This document shows positions 33,391-49,960 of a stretch of DNA of 64,000 bases, piece by piece (position 1 is the stretch's first letter; each line of letters opens with the position of its first letter). The notes below the pieces were generated by a model. The model ran no database searches and was not told the origin of the DNA. It saw only the letters and a program-made list of their open reading frames with translations. Origin of the DNA: Oscarella lobularis (lineage: Eukaryota > Porifera > Homoscleromorpha > Homosclerophorida > Oscarellidae). The stretch spans positions 2,274,240 to 2,338,239 of the forward strand of contig NC_089191.1 in the NCBI RefSeq assembly GCF_947507565.1. Reading direction: 5' to 3'. The position numbers and the translations under genes are program-made.

Positions 33391-36300
33391 CATACGACAG
33401 ATATTGGAGGTCTCTCTAATACCATACGACAGGTATTGGAGGTCTTCCTAGTACCGTACGGTTGATACTTGAGGACTCCTTAGTACCATACGACAGATAT
33501 ATTGGAGGTCTCTCTAATACCATACGAAAGGTATTGGAGGTCTCTCTAATACCAAACGACAGGTATTGGAGGTCTCCCTAGTACCATACGACAGATATTG
33601 TAGGTCTCCCAAGTACCATACGACAGATATTGGAGTTCTCCCTAGTACCATACGACAGATATTGGAGGTCTCCCTAGTACCATACGACAGATATTGGAGG
33701 TCTCCTTAGTACCATACGACAAATATTGGAGGTCTCTCTAATACCATAGGACAGATATTGGAGGTCTCCCTAGTACCATGCGGAAGATATTTGAGGTCTC
33801 CTTAGTACCATTCGACAGATATTTGAGGTCTCTCTAATACCATACGACAGATATTGGAGGTCTCCCTAATACCATACGACAGATATTGGAGGTCTTTCTA
33901 ATACCATACGACAGATATTGGAGGTCTCCCTAGTACCATACGACAGATATTGGAGGTCTCTCTAATACCATACCACACTTATTGGAGGTCTCCCTAGTAC
34001 CATACGACAGATATTGGAGGTCTCCTTAGTACCATACGACAGATATTGGAGGTCTCCCTAGTACCATACGACAGATATTGGAGGTCTCCTTAGTACCATA
34101 CGACAGATATTGGAGGTCTCCCTAGTACCATACGACAGATATTAGAGGTTTCTCTACTACCATACGAGAGATTCTGGAGGTCTCTCTAATACCATACGAC
34201 AGATATTGGAGGTCTCACTAGTACAATACGACAGATTTTGGAGGTCTCTCTAATACCATACCACACTTATTGGAGGTCTCCCTAGTACCATACGACAGGT
34301 ATTGGAGGTCTCCTTAGTACCATACGACAGATATTGGAGGTCTCCCTAGTACCATACGGCAGATATATGAGGTCTCCTTAGTACCAAACGACAGATATTG
34401 GAGGTCTCCCTAGTACCATACGACAGATTTTGGAGTTCTCCCTAGTACCATACGACAGGTATTGGAGGTCTCCTTAGTACCATACGACAGATATTGGAGG
34501 TCTCTCTAGTACCATACGACAGATATTGGAGGTCTCCTTTGTACCATACGACAGATATTGGAGGTCTCCCTAGTACCATACGACAGATATTAGAGGTTTC
34601 TCTAATACCATACGACAGATATTGGAGGTCTTCCTAGTACCGTACGGTAGATACTTGAGGTCTCCTTAGTAACATACGACAGATATTGGAGGTCTCTCTA
34701 ATACCATACGACAGATCTTGGAGGTCTCTCTAATACCATACGACAGATATTGGAGGTCTCCCTAGTACCATACGTTAGATATTGGAGGTATCCTTAGTAC
34801 CATACGGCAGATATAGGAGGTCTCTCTAATACCATAGGACAGATATTGGAGGTCTCCCTAGTACCATGTTGAAGATATTTGAGGTCTCCTTAGTACCATT
34901 CGACAGATATTTGAGGTCTCTCTAATACCATACGACAGATATTGGAGGTCTGTCTAATACCATACGAAAGATATTGGAGGTCTTTCTAATACCATACGAC
35001 AGATATTGGAGGTCTCCCTAGTACCATACGACAGATATTGGAGGTACTTCTAATACCATACGACAGATATTGGAGGTCTCCCTAGTACCATGCGGAAGAT
35101 ATTTGAGGTCTCTTTAGTACCATTCGACAGATATTTGAGGTCTCTCTAATACCATACGACAGATATTGGAGGTCTCTCTAATACCATACGACAGATAGTG
35201 GAGGTCTCTCTAATACCATACGACAGATATTGCAGGTCTCTCTAATACCATACGACACTTATTGGAGGTCTCCCTAGTACCATACGACAGATATTGGAGG
35301 TCTCCTTAGTACCATACGACAGATATTGGAGGTCTCCCTAGTACCATGCGACAGATATTGGAGGTCTCCTTAGTACCATACGACAGATATTGGAGGTGTC
35401 CCTAGTACCATACGACAGATATTAGAGGTTTCTCTAATACCATACGACAGATATTGGAGGTCTCCTTAGTACCATACGACAGATATTGGAGGTCTCCCTA
35501 GTACAATACGACAGATATTAGAGGTTTCTCTAATATCATACGACAGATATTGGAGGTCTTCCTAGTACCGTACGGTATATATTTGAGGTCTCCTTAGTAA
35601 CATACGACAGATATTGGAGGTCTCTCTAATACCATACGACAGATAGTGGAGGTCTCTCTAATACCATACGACAGATATTGGAGGTCTCCCTAGTACCATA
35701 CGACAGATATTGTAGGTCTCCCAAGTACCATACGAAAGATATTGGAGTTCTCCCTAGTACCATACGACAGATATTGGATGTCTCCCTAGTACCATACGAC
35801 AGATATTGGAGGTCTCCTTAGTACCATACGACAAATATTGGAGGTCTCTCTAATACTATAGGACAGATATTGGAGGTCTCCCTAGTACCATGCGGAAGAT
35901 ATTTTAGGTCTCCTTAGTACCATTCGACAGATATTTGAGGTCTCTCTAATACCATACGACAGATATTGGAGGTCTTTCTAATACCATACGACAGATATTG
36001 GAGGTCTCCCTACTACCATACGACAGATATTGGAGGTCTCTCTAATACCATACCACACTTATTGGAGGTCTCCCTAGTACCATACGACAGGCATTGGAGG
36101 TCTCCTTAGTACCATACGACAAATATTGGAGGTCTCCCTAGTACCATACGGCAGATATATGAGGTCTCCTTAGTACCAAACGACAGATATTGGAGGTTTC
36201 TCTAATACCATACGACAGATATTGGAGGTCTTCCTAGTACCGTACGGTTGATACTTGAGGACTCCTTAGTACCATACGATAGATATTGGAGGTCTCTCTA

Positions 36301-38156
36301 ATACCATACGACAGATATTGGATGTCTTTCTAATACCATACGACAGATATTGGAGGTCTCTCTAATACCATACGACAGATTTTGGAGTTCTCCCTAGTAC
36401 CATACGACAGGTATTGGAGGTCTCCCTAGTACCATACGACAGATATCGGAGGTCTCTCTAGTACCATACGACAGATATTGGAGGTCTCCTTAGTACCATA
36501 CGACAGATATTGGAGGTCTCTCTAATACCATACGACAGATATTGGATGTCTTTCTAATACCATACGACAGATATTGGAGGTCTCCCTAATACCATACGAC
36601 AGATAGTGGAGGTCTCCCTAGTACCATACGACAGATATTGGAGGTCTCTCTAATACCATACGACACTCATAGGAGGTCTCCCTAGTACCATACGACAGAT
36701 ATTGGAGGTCTCCTTAGTACCATACGACAGATATTGGAGGTCTCCCTAGTACCATACGACAGATATTGGAGGTCTCCTTAGTACCATACGACAGATATTG
36801 GAGGTCTCCCTAGTACCGTACGAAAGATATTAGAGGTTTCTCTAATACCATACGACAGATATTGGAGGTCTCCCTAGTACCATACGACAGATTTTGGAGT
36901 TCTCCCTAGTACCATACGACAGGTATTGGAGGTCTCCTTAGTACCATACGACAGATATTGGAGGTCTCTCTAATACCATACGACAGATATTGGATGTCTT
37001 TCTAATACCATACGACAGATATTGGAGGTCTCTCTAATACCATACGACAGATTTTGGAGTTCGCCCTAGTACCATACGACAGGTATTGGAGGTCTCCCTA
37101 GTGCCATACGACAGATATTGGAGGTCTCTCTAGTACCATACGACAGATATTGGAGGTCTCCTTAGTACCATACGACAGATATTGGAGGTCTCTCTAATAC
37201 CATACGACAGATATTGGATGTCTTTCTAATTCCATACGACAGATATTGGAGGTCTCTCTAATACCATACGACAGATATGGGTGGTCTCCTTAGTACCATA
37301 CGACAGATATTAGAGGTTTCTCTAATACCATACGACAGATATTGGAGGTCTTCCTAGTACCGTACGGTAGATACTTGAGGTCTCCTTAGTAACATACGAC
37401 AGATATTGGAGGTCTCTCTAATACCATACGACAGATAGTGGAGGTCTCTCTAATACCATACGACGATTATTGGAGGTCTCCCTAGTACCATACGACAGAT
37501 ATTGGAGGTCTCTCTAATACCATACGACACTTATTGGAGGTCTCCCTAGTACCATACTACAGATATTGGAGGTCTCCTTAGTACCATACGACAGATATTG
37601 GAGGTCTCCCTAGTACCATACGACAGATATTGGAGGTCTCCTTAGTACCATACGACAGATATTGGAGGTCTCCCTAGTACCATACGAAAGATATTAGAGG
37701 TTTCTCTAATACCATATGACAGATATTGGAGGTCTCTCTAATACATTACGACAGATGTTGAAGGTCTCTCTAATACCATACGAAAGATATTGGAGGTCTC
37801 TCTAATACCATACGACAGATATTGGTGGTCTCTCTAATACCATACGACAGATATTGGAGGTCTCCTTAGTAACATACGACAGATATTGGAGGTCTCTCTA
37901 ATACCATACGACAGATAGTGGAGGTCTCTCTAATACCATACGACGATTATTGGAGGTCTCCCTAGTACCATACGACAGATATTGGAGGTCTCTCTAATAC
38001 CATACGACACTTATTGGAGGTCTCCCTAGTACCATACGACAGATATTGGAGGTCTCTTTAGTACCATACGACAGATATTGGAGGTCTCCCTAGTACCATA
38101 CGACAGATATTGGAGGTCTCCTTAGTACCATACGACAGATATTGGAGGTCTCCCTA

Positions 38157-41100
38157 GTACCGTACGAAAGATATTAGAGGTTTCTCTAATACCATATGAC
38201 AGATATTGGAGGTCTCTCTAATACATTACGACAGATGTTGAAGGTCTCTCTAATACCATACGAAAGATATTGGAGGTCTCTCTAATACCATACGACAGAT
38301 ATTGGTGGTCTCTCTAATACCATACGACAGATATTGGAGGTCTCTCTAATACCGTACGACAGATATTGGTGGTCTCCTTAGTACCATACGACAGATATTG
38401 GAGGTCTCTCTCATACCATACGAAAGATATTGGTGGTCTCTCTAATACCATACCACAGATATTGGAGGTCTCTCTAATACCATACGACAGATATTGGAGG
38501 TCTCTCTAGTACCATACGACAGATAGTGGTGGTCTCTCTAATACCATACGACAGATATTGGAGGTCACTCTAATACCATACGTCAGATGTTGGAGGTCTC
38601 CTTAGTACCGTACGGTAGATACTTGAGGTCTCCTTAGTACCATACGACAGATATTGGAAGTCTCTCTATTACCATACCACAGATATTGGAGGTCTCCTTA
38701 GTACCATGCGACAGATATTGGAGGTCTCTCTAATACCATACGACAGATATTGGAGGTCTCTCTAATACCATACTACAGATATTGGAGGTCTCCCTAGTAC
38801 CATACGACAGATATTGGAGGTCTCTCTAATTCCATACGACAGATATTGGAGGTCTCTCTAATACCATACGACAGATATTGGATTTCTCTCCAATACCATA
38901 CGACAGATATTGGAGTTCTCTCTTATACCATACGACAGATATTGGAGGTCTCCTTAGTACCATACGACAGATATTGGAGGTCTCTCTAATACCATACCAC
39001 AGATATTTGAGGTCTCCTTAGTAGCATGCGACAGATATTGGAGGTCTCTCTAATACCATACGACAGATATTGGGGGTCTCCTTAGTACCATACGGCAGAT
39101 ATTGGAGGTCTTTCTAATACCATACGATAGATTTTGGAGTTCTCCCTAGTACCATACGACAGATTTTGGAGTTCTCCCTAGTACCATACGACAGGTATTG
39201 GAGGTCTCCCTAGTACCATACGACAGATATTAGAGGTTTCTCTAATACCATACGACAGATATTGGAGGTCTCCTTAGTACCATGCGACAGATATTGGAGG
39301 TTTCCTTAGTACCATACGACAGATATTGGAGGTCTCTCTAATACCATACGACAGATATTGTAGGTCTCTCTAATACCATACGACAGATATTGGAGGTCTC
39401 CCTAGTACCATACGACAGATATTGGAGGTCTCCCTAGTACCATACGACAGATATTGGAGGTCACTCTAATACCATACGACAGATATTGGAGGTCTCTCTA
39501 ATGCCATACGACACTTATTGGAGGTCTCCCTAGTACCATACGACAGATATTGGAGGTCTCCTTAGTACCATACGAGAGATATTGGAGGTCTCTCTAATGC
39601 CATACGACACTTATTGGAGGTCTCCCTAGTACCATACGACAGATATTGGAGGTCTCCTTAGTACCATATGACAGATATTGGAGGTCTCCCTTGTACCATA
39701 CGACAGATATTGGAGGTCTCCTTAGTACCATACGACAGATATTAAAGGTCTCCCTAGTACCATACGACAGATTTTGGAGTTCTCCCTAGTACCATACGAC
39801 AGGTATTGGAGGTCTCCTTAGTACCATACGACAGATATTGGAGGTCTCTCTAATACCATACGACACTTATTGGAGGTCTCCCTAGTACCATACGACAGAT
39901 ATTGGAGGTCTCTTTAGTACCATACGACAGATATTGGAGGTCTCCCTAGTACCATACGACAGATATTGGAGGTCTCCTTAGTACCATACGACAGATATTG
40001 GAGGTCTCCCTAGTACCGTACGAAAGATATTAGAGGTTTCTCTAATACCATATGACAGATATTGGAGGTCTCTCTAATACATTACGACAGATGTTGAAGG
40101 TCTCTCTAATACCATACGAAAGATATTGGAGGTCTCTCTAATACCATACGACAGATATTGGTGGTCTCTCTAATACCATACGACAGATATTGGAGGTCTC
40201 TCTAATACCGTACGACAGATATTGGTGGTCTCCTTAGTACCATACGACAGATATTGGAGGTCTCTCTCATACCATACGAAAGATATTGGTGGTCTCTCTA
40301 ATACCATACCACAGATATTGGAGGTCTCTCTAATACCATACGACAGATATTGGAGGTCTCTCTAGTACCATACGACAGATAGTGGTGGTCTCTCTAATAC
40401 CATACGACAGATATTGGAGGTCACTCTAATACCATACGTCAGATGTTGGAGGTCTCCTTAGTACCGTACGGTAGATACTTGAGGTCTCCTTAGTACCATA
40501 CGACAGATATTGGAGGTCTCTCTATTACCATACCACAGATATTGGAGGTCTCCTTAGTACCATGCGACAGATATTGGAGGTCTCTCTAATACCATACGAC
40601 AGATATTGGAGGTCTCTCTAATACCATACTACAGATATTGGAGGTCTCCCTAGTACCATACGACAGATATTGGAGGTCTCTCTAATTCCATACGACAGAT
40701 ATTGGAGGTCTCTCTAATACCATACGACAGATATTGGATTTCTCTCCAATACCATACGACAGATATTGGAGTTCTCTCTTATACCATACGACAGATATTG
40801 GAGGTCTCCTTAGTACCATACGACAGATATTGGAGGTCTCTCTAATACCATACCACAGATATTTGAGGTCTCCTTAGTAGCATGCGACAGATATTGGAGG
40901 TCTCTCTAATACCATACGACAGATATTGGGGGTCTCCTTAGTACCATACGGCAGATATTGGAGGTCTTTCTAATACCATACGATAGATTTTGGAGTTCTC
41001 CCTAGTACCATACGACAGATTTTGGAGTTCTCCCTAGTACCATACGACAGGTATTGGAGGTCTCCCTAGTACCATACGACAGATATTAGAGGTTTCTCTA

Positions 41101-43800
41101 ATACCATACGACAGATATTGGAGGTCTCCTTAGTACCATGCGACAGATATTGGAGGTTTCCTTAGTACCATACGACAGATATTGGAGGTCTCTCTAATAC
41201 CATACGACAGATATTGTAGGTCTCTCTAATACCATACGACAGATATTGGAGGTCTCCCTAGTACCATACGACAGATATTGGAGGTCTCCCTAGTACCATA
41301 CGACAGATATTGGAGGTCACTCTAATACCATACGACAGATATTGGAGGTCTCTCTAATGCCATACGACACTTATTGGAGGTCTCCCTAGTACCATACGAC
41401 AGATATTGGAGGTCTCCTTAGTACCATACGAGAGATATTGGAGGTCTCTCTAATGCCATACGACACTTATTGGAGGTCTCCCTAGTACCATACGACAGAT
41501 ATTGGAGGTCTCCTTAGTACCATATGACAGATATTGGAGGTCTCCCTTGTACCATACGACAGATATTGGAGGTCTCCTTAGTACCATACGACAGATATTA
41601 AAGGTCTCCCTAGTACCATACGACAGATTTTGGAGTTCTCCCTAGTACCATACGACAGGTATTGGAGGTCTCCTTAGTACCATACGACAGATATTGGAGG
41701 TCTCCCTAGTACCGTACGAAAGATATTAGAGGTTTCTCTAATACCATATGACAGATATTGGAGGTCTCTCTAATACATTACGACAGATGTTGAAGGTCTC
41801 TCTAATACCATACGAAAGATATTGGAGGTCTCTCTAATACCATACGACAGATATTGGTGGTCTCTCTAATACCATACGACAGATATTGGAGGTCTCTCTA
41901 ATACCGTACGACAGATATTGGTGGTCTCCTTAGTACCATACGACAGATATTGGAGGTCTCTCTCATACCATACGAAAGATATTGGTGGTCTCTCTAATAC
42001 CATACCACAGATATTGGAGGTCTCTCTAATACCATACGACAGATATTGGAGGTCTCTCTAGTACCATACGACAGATAGTGGTGGTCTCTCTAATACCATA
42101 CGACAGATATTGGAGGTCACTCTAATACCATACGTCAGATGTTGGAGGTCTCCTTAGTACCGTACGGTAGATACTTGAGGTCTCCTTAGTACCATACGAC
42201 AGATATTGGAGGTCTCTCTATTACCATACCACAGATATTGGAGGTCTCCTTAGTACCATGCGACAGATATTGGAGGTCTCTCTAATACCATACGACAGAT
42301 ATTGGAGGTCTCTCTAATACCATACTACAGATATTGGAGGTCTCCCTAGTACCATACGACAGATATTGGAGGTCTCTCTAATTCCATACGACAGATATTG
42401 GAGGTCTCTCTAATACCATACGACAGATATTGGATTTCTCTCCAATACCATACGACAGATATTGGAGTTCTCTCTTATACCATACGACAGATATTGGAGG
42501 TCTCCTTAGTACCATACGACAGATATTGGAGGTCTCTCTAATACCATACCACAGATATTTGAGGTCTCCTTAGTAGCATGCGACAGATATTGGAGGTCTC
42601 TCTAATACCATACGACAGATATTGGGGGTCTCCTTAGTACCATACGGCAGATATTGGAGGTCTTTCTAATACCATACGATAGATTTTGGAGTTCTCCCTA
42701 GTACCATACGACAGATTTTGGAGTTCTCCCTAGTACCATACGACAGGTATTGGAGGTCTCCCTAGTACCATACGACAGATATTAGAGGTTTCTCTAATAC
42801 CATACGACAGATATTGGAGGTCTCCTTAGTACCATGCGACAGATATTGGAGGTTTCCTTAGTACCATACGACAGATATTGGAGGTCTCTCTAATACCATA
42901 CGACAGATATTGTAGGTCTCTCTAATACCATACGACAGATATTGGAGGTCTCCCTAGTACCATACGACAGATATTGGAGGTCTCCCTAGTACCATACGAC
43001 AGATATTGGAGGTCACTCTAATACCATACGACAGATATTGGAGGTCTCTCTAATGCCATACGACACTTATTGGAGGTCTCCCTAGTACCATACGACAGAT
43101 ATTGGAGGTCTCCTTAGTACCATACGAGAGATATTGGAGGTCTCTCTAATGCCATACGACACTTATTGGAGGTCTCCCTAGTACCATACGACAGATATTG
43201 GAGGTCTCCTTAGTACCATATGACAGATATTGGAGGTCTCCCTTGTACCATACGACAGATATTGGAGGTCTCCTTAGTACCATACGACAGATATTAAAGG
43301 TCTCCCTAGTACCATACGACAGATTTTGGAGTTCTCCCTAGTACCATACGATAGGTATTGGAGGTCTCCTTAGTACCATACGACAGATATTGGAGGTCTC
43401 CCTAGTACCGTACGAAAGATATTAGAGGTTTCTCTAATACCATATGACAGATATTGGAGGTCTCTCTAATACATTACGACAGATGTTGAAGGTCTCTCTA
43501 ATACCATACGAAAGATATTGGAGGTCTCTCTAATACCATACGACAGATATTGGTGGTCTCTCTAATACCATACGACAGATATTGGAGGTCTCTCTAATAC
43601 CGTACGACAGATATTGGTGGTCTCCTTAGTACCATACGACAGATATTGGAGGTCTCTCTCATACCATACGAAAGATATTGGTGGTCTCTCTAATACCATA
43701 CCACAGATATTGGAGGTCTCTCTAATACCATACGACAGATATTGGAGGTCTCTCTAGTACCATACGACAGATAGTGGTGGTCTCTCTAATACCATACGAC
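38157..43800. repeat. 1,696-bp (53-mer) higher-order repeat, three copies plus part
   Basis: The marker GTACCGTACGAAAGATATTA starts at 38157, 40013, 41709 and 43405. The first interval is 1,856 bp (58 monomers), the next two exactly 1,696 bp (53 monomers). A second marker, GATTTCTCTCCAATACC, at 38881, 40737 and 42433 gives the same spacings. Copies two and three are nearly identical (one visible change: ACGATAGG for ACGACAGG near 43350), so this is a recent expansion. The series ends in a partial copy near 43800. Confidence 0.9.
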
Positions 43801-46599
43801 AGATATTGGAGGTCTCCCTAGTACCATACGACAGATATTGGAGGTCTCCTTAGTACCATACGACAGATATTGGAGGTCTCCCTAGTACCATACGACAGAT
43901 ATTGGAGGTCTCCTTAGTACCATACGACAGATATTGGAGGTCTCCCTAGTACCATACGACAGATATTGGAGGTCTCCCTAGTACCATACGACAGATATTG
44001 GAGGTCTCTCTAATACCATACGACAGATATTGAAGGTCTCTCTAATACCATACGACAGATATTGGAGGTCTCTCTAATACCATACGACAGATATTGGGGG
44101 TCTCCTTAGTACCATACGGCAGATATTGGAGGTCTTTCTAATACCATACGACAGATTTTGGAGTTCTCCCTAGTACCATACGACAGATTTTGGAGTTCTC
44201 CCTAGTACCATACCACAGGTATTGGAGGTCTCCTTAGTACCATACGACAGATATTGGAGGTCTCTCTAGTACCATACGACAGATATTGGAGGTCTCCTTA
44301 GTACAATACGACAGATATTGGAGGTCTCCCTAGTACCATACGACAGATATTAGAGGTTTCTCTAATACCATACGACAGATATTGGAGGTCTCCTTAGTAC
44401 CATGCGACAGATATTGGAGGTTTCCTTAGTACCATACGACAGATATTGGAGGTCTCTCTAATACCATACGACAGATATTGGAGGTCTCTCTAATACCATA
44501 CGACAGATATTGGAGGTCTCCCTAGTACCATACGACAGATATTGGAGGTCTCCCTAGTACCATACGTCAGATATTGGAGGTCACTCTAATACCATACGAC
44601 AGATATTGGAGGTCTCTCTAATGCCATACGACACTTATTGGAGGTCTCCCTAGTACCATACGACAGATATTGGAGGTCTCCTTAGTACCATACGAGAGAT
44701 ATTGGAGGTCTCTCTAATGCCATACGACACTTATTGGAGGTCTCCCTAGTACCATACGACAGATATTGGAGGTCTCCTTAGTACCATATGACAGATATTG
44801 GAGGTCTCCCTTGTACCATACGACAGATATTGGAGGTCTCCTTAGTACCATACGACAGATATTAAAGGTCTCCCTAGTACCATACGACAGATATTGGAGG
44901 TCTCCTTAGTACCATACGACAGATATTGGAGGTCTCCCTAGTACCATACGACAGATTTTGGAGTTCTCCCTAGTACCATACGACAGGTATTGGAGGTCTC
45001 CTTAGTACCATACGACAGATATTGGAGGTCTCTCTAGTACCATACGACAGATATTGGAGGTCTCCTTAGTACCATACTTCAGATATTGGAGATCTCCCTA
45101 GTACCATACGACAGATATTAGAAGTTTCTCTAATACCATACGACAGATATTGGAGGTCTCCTTAGTACCATGCGACAGATATTAGAGGTTTCCTTAGTAC
45201 CATACGACAGATATTGGAGGTCTCTCTAATACCATACGACGGATATTGGAGGTCTCTCTAATACCATACGACAGATATTGGAGGTCTCCCTAGTACCATA
45301 CGACAGATATTGGAGGTCTCCCTAGTACCATACGACAGATATTGGAGGTCACTCTAATACCATACGACAGATATTGGAGGTCTCTCTAATGCCATACGAC
45401 ACTTATTGGAGGTCTCCCTAGTACCATACGACAGATATTGGAGGTCTCCTTAGTACCATACGATAGATAATGGAGGTCTCTCTAATGCCATACGACACTT
45501 ATTGGAGGTCTCCCTAGTACCATACGACAGATATTGGAGGTATCCTTAGTACCATACGACAGATATTGGAGGTCTCCCTAGTACCATACGACAGATATTG
45601 GAGGTCTCCTTAGTACCATACGACAGATATTGGAGGTCTCCCTAGTACCATACGACAGATATTGGAGGTCTCCTTAGTACCATACGACAGATATTGGAGG
45701 TGTCCCTAGTACCATACGACAGATATTAGAGGTTTCTCTAATACCATACGACAGATATTGGAGGTCTCCTTAGTACCATACGACAGATATTGGAGGTCTC
45801 CCTAGTACCACACGACAGATATTGGAGGTCTCTTAGTACCATACGACAGATATTGGAGGTCTCCCTAGTACCATACGACAGATATTAGAGGTTTCTCTAA
45901 TACCGTACGACAGATATTGGAGGTCTCCTTAGTACCATACGACAGATATTGGAGGTCTCCCTAGTACCATACGACAGATATTAGAGGTTTCTCGAATACC
46001 GTACGACAGATATTGGAGGTCTCCCTAATACCATACGACAGATATTGGAGGTCTCTCTAATACCATACGACAGATATTGGAGGTCTCTCTAGTACCATAC
46101 GACAGATATTAGAGGTTTCTCTAATACCATACGACAGATATTGGAGGTCTCCTTAGTACCATACGACAGATATTGGAGGTCTCCCTAGTACCACACGACA
46201 GATATTGGAGGTCTCTTAGTACCATACGACAGATATTGGAGGTCTCCCTAGTACCATACGACAGATATTAGAGGTTTCTCTAATACCATACGACAGATAT
46301 TGGAGGTCTCCTTAGTACCATACGACAGATATTGGAGGTCTCTCTAATACCGTACGACAGATAGTGGAGGTTTCCTTAGTACTATACGACAGATATTGGA
46401 GGTCTCTCTAATGCCATACGACACTTATTGGAGGTCTCCCTAGTACCATACGACAGATATTGGAGGTCTCCTTAGTACCATACGACAGATATTGGAGGTC
46501 TCCCTAGTACCATACGACAGATATTGGAGGTCTCCTTAGTACCATACGACAGATATTGGAGGTCTCCCTAGTACCATACGACAGATTTTGGAGTTCTCC

Positions 46600-49500
46600 G
46601 TAGTACCATACGACAGGTATTGGAGGTCTCCTTAGTACCATGCGACAGATATTAGAGGTTTCCTTAGTACCATACGACAGATATTGGAGGTCTCTCTAAT
46701 ACCATACGACGGATATTGGAGGTCTCTCTAATACCATACGACAGATATTGGAGGTCTCTCTAGTACCATACGACAGATATTGGAGGTCTCCTTAGTACCA
46801 TACTTCAGATATTGGAGGTCTCCCTAGTACCATACGACAGATATTAGAAGTTTCTCTAATACCATACGATAGATATTGGAGGTCTCCTTAGTACCATGCG
46901 ACAGATATTAGAGGTTTCCTTAGTACCATACGACAGATATTGGAGGTCTCTCTAATACCATACGACGGATATTGGAGGTCTCTCTAATACCATACGACAG
47001 ATATTGGAGGTCTCCCTAGTACCATACGACAGATATTGGAGGTCTCCCTAGTACCATACGACAGATATTGGAGGTCACTCTAATACCATACGACAGATAT
47101 TGGAGGTCTCTCTAATGCCATACGACACTTATTGGAGGTCTCCCTAGTACCATACGACAGATATTGGAGGTCTCCTTAGTACCATACGATAGATAATGGA
47201 GGTCTCTCTAATGCCATACGACACTTATTGGAGGTCTCCCTAGTACCATACGACAGATATTGGAGGTATCCTTAGTACCATACGACAGATATTGGAGGTC
47301 TCCCTAGTACCATACGACAGATATTGGAGGTCTCCTTAGTACCATACGACAGATATTGGAGGTCTCCCTAGTACCATACGACAGATATTGGAGGTCTCCT
47401 TAGTACCATACGACAGATATTGGAGGTCTCCCTAGTACCATACGACAGATATTAGAGGTTTCTCTAATACCATACGACAGATATTGGAGGTCTCCTTAGT
47501 ACCATACGACAGATATTGGAGGTCTCCCTAGTACCACACGACAGATATTGGAGGTCTCTTAGTACCATACGACAGATATTGGAGGTCTCCCTAGTACCAT
47601 ACGACAGATATTAGAGGTTTCTCTAATACCATACGACAGATATTGGAGGTCTCCTTAGTACCATACGACAGATATTGGAGGTCTCTCTAATACCGTACGA
47701 CAGATAGTGGAGGTTTCCTTAGTACTATACGACAGATATTGGAGGTCTCTCTAATGCCATACGACACTTATTGGAGGTCTCCCTAGTACCATACGACAGA
47801 TATTGGAGGTCTCCTTAGTACCATACGACAGATATTGGAGGTCTCCCTAGTACCATACGACAGATATTGGAGGTCTCCTTAGTACCATACGACAGATATT
47901 GGAGGTCTCCCTAGTACCATACGACAGATTTTGGAGTTCTCCGTAGTACCATACGACAGGTATTGGAGGTCTCCTTAGTACCATGCGACAGATATTAGAG
48001 GTTTCCTTAGTACCATACGACAGATATTGGAGGTCTCTCTAATACCATACGACGGATATTGGAGGTCTCTCTAATACCATACGACAGATATTGGAGGTCT
48101 CCCTAGTACCATACGACAGATATTAGAGGTTTCCTTAGTACCATACGACAGATATTGGAGGTCTCTCTAATACCATACGACGGATATTGGAGGTCTCTCT
48201 AATACCATACGACAGATATTGGAGGTCTCCCTAGTACCATACGACAGATATTGGAGGTCTCCCTAGTACCATACGACAGATATTGGAGGTCACTCTAATA
48301 CCATACGACAGATATTGGAGGTCTCTCTAATGCCATACGACACTTATTGGAGGTCTCCCTAGTACCACACGACAGATATTGGAGGTCTCCTTAGTACCAT
48401 ACGACAGATATTGGAGGTCTCCCTAGTACCATACGACAGATATTAGAGGTTTCTCGAATACCATACGACAGATATTGGAGGTCTCCTTAGTACCATACGA
48501 CAGATATTGGAGGTCTCTCTAATACCGTACGACAGATAGTGGAGGTCTCTCTAATACCATACGACAGATATTGGAGGTCTCCCTAGTACCATACGACAGA
48601 TATTGGAGGTCTCCTTAGTACCATGCGACAGATATTGGAGGTTTCCTTAGTACCATACGACAGATATTGGAGGTCTCTCTAATACCATACGACAGATATT
48701 GGAGGTCTCTCTAATACCATACGACAGATAATGGAGGTCTCCCTAGTACCATACGACAGATATTGGAGGTCTCCCTAGTACCATACGACAGATATTGGAG
48801 GTCACTCTAATACCATACGACAGATATTGGAGGTCTCTCTAATGCCATACGACACTTATTGGAGGTCTCCCTAGTACCATACGACAGATATTGGAGGTCT
48901 CCTTAGTACCATACGACAGATATTGGAGGTCTCCCTAGTACCATACGACAGATATTGGAGGTCTCCTTAGTACCATACGACAGATATTGGAGGTCTCCCT
49001 AGTACCATACGACAGATTTTGGAGTTCTCCGTAGTACCATACGACAGGTATTGGAGGTCTCCTTAGTACCATACGACAGATATTGGAGGTCTCTCTAGTA
49101 CCATACGACAGATATTGGAGGTCTCCTTAGTACCATACTTCAGATATTGGAGGTCTCCCTAGTACCATACGACAGATATTAGAAGTTTCTCTAATACCAT
49201 ACGACAGATATTGGAGGTCTCCTTAGTACCATGCGACAGATATTGGAGGTTTCCTTAGTACCATACGACAGATATTGGAGGTCTCCTTAGTACCATACGA
49301 CAGATATTGGAGGTCTCCCTAGTACCATACGACAGATATTAGAGGTTTCTCGAATACCATACGACAGATATTGGAGGTCTCCTTAGTACCATACGACAGA
49401 TATTGGAGGTCTCTCTAATACCGTACGACAGATAGTGGAGGTCTCTCTAATACCATACGACAGATATTGGAGGTCTCCCTAGTACCATACGACAGATATT

Positions 49501-49960
49501 GGAGGTCTCCTTAGTACCATGCGACAGATATTGGAGGTTTCCTTAGTACCATACGACAGATATTGGAGGTCTCTCTAATACCATACGACAGATATTGGAG
49601 GTCTCTCTAATACCATACGACAGATAATGGAGGTCTCCCTAGTACCATACGACAGATATTGGAGGTCTCCCTAGTACCATACGACAGATATTGGAGGTCA
49701 CTCTAATACCATACGACAGATATTGGAGGTCTCTCTAATGCCATACGACACTTATTGGAGGTCTCCCTAGTACCATACGACAGATATTGGAGGTCTCCTT
49801 AGTACCATACGACAGATATTGGAGGTCTCCCTAGTACCATACGACAGATATTGGAGGTCTCCTTAGTACCATACGACAGATATTGGAGGTCTCCCTAGTA
49901 CCATACGACAGATTTTGGAGTTCTCCGTAGTACCATACGACAGGTATTGGAGGTCTCCTT
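46600..49960. repeat. Higher-order duplications of 1,343 and 896 bp
   Basis: The rare monomer with TTCTCCGTAGTACC marks 46600, 47943, 49031 and 49927 (and again 54342). The 896-bp step between the last two is exactly 28 monomers. The 1,343-bp step is 42 monomers less one base, explained by length-variant monomers such as GGTCTCTTAGTACC between them. Confidence 0.8.
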
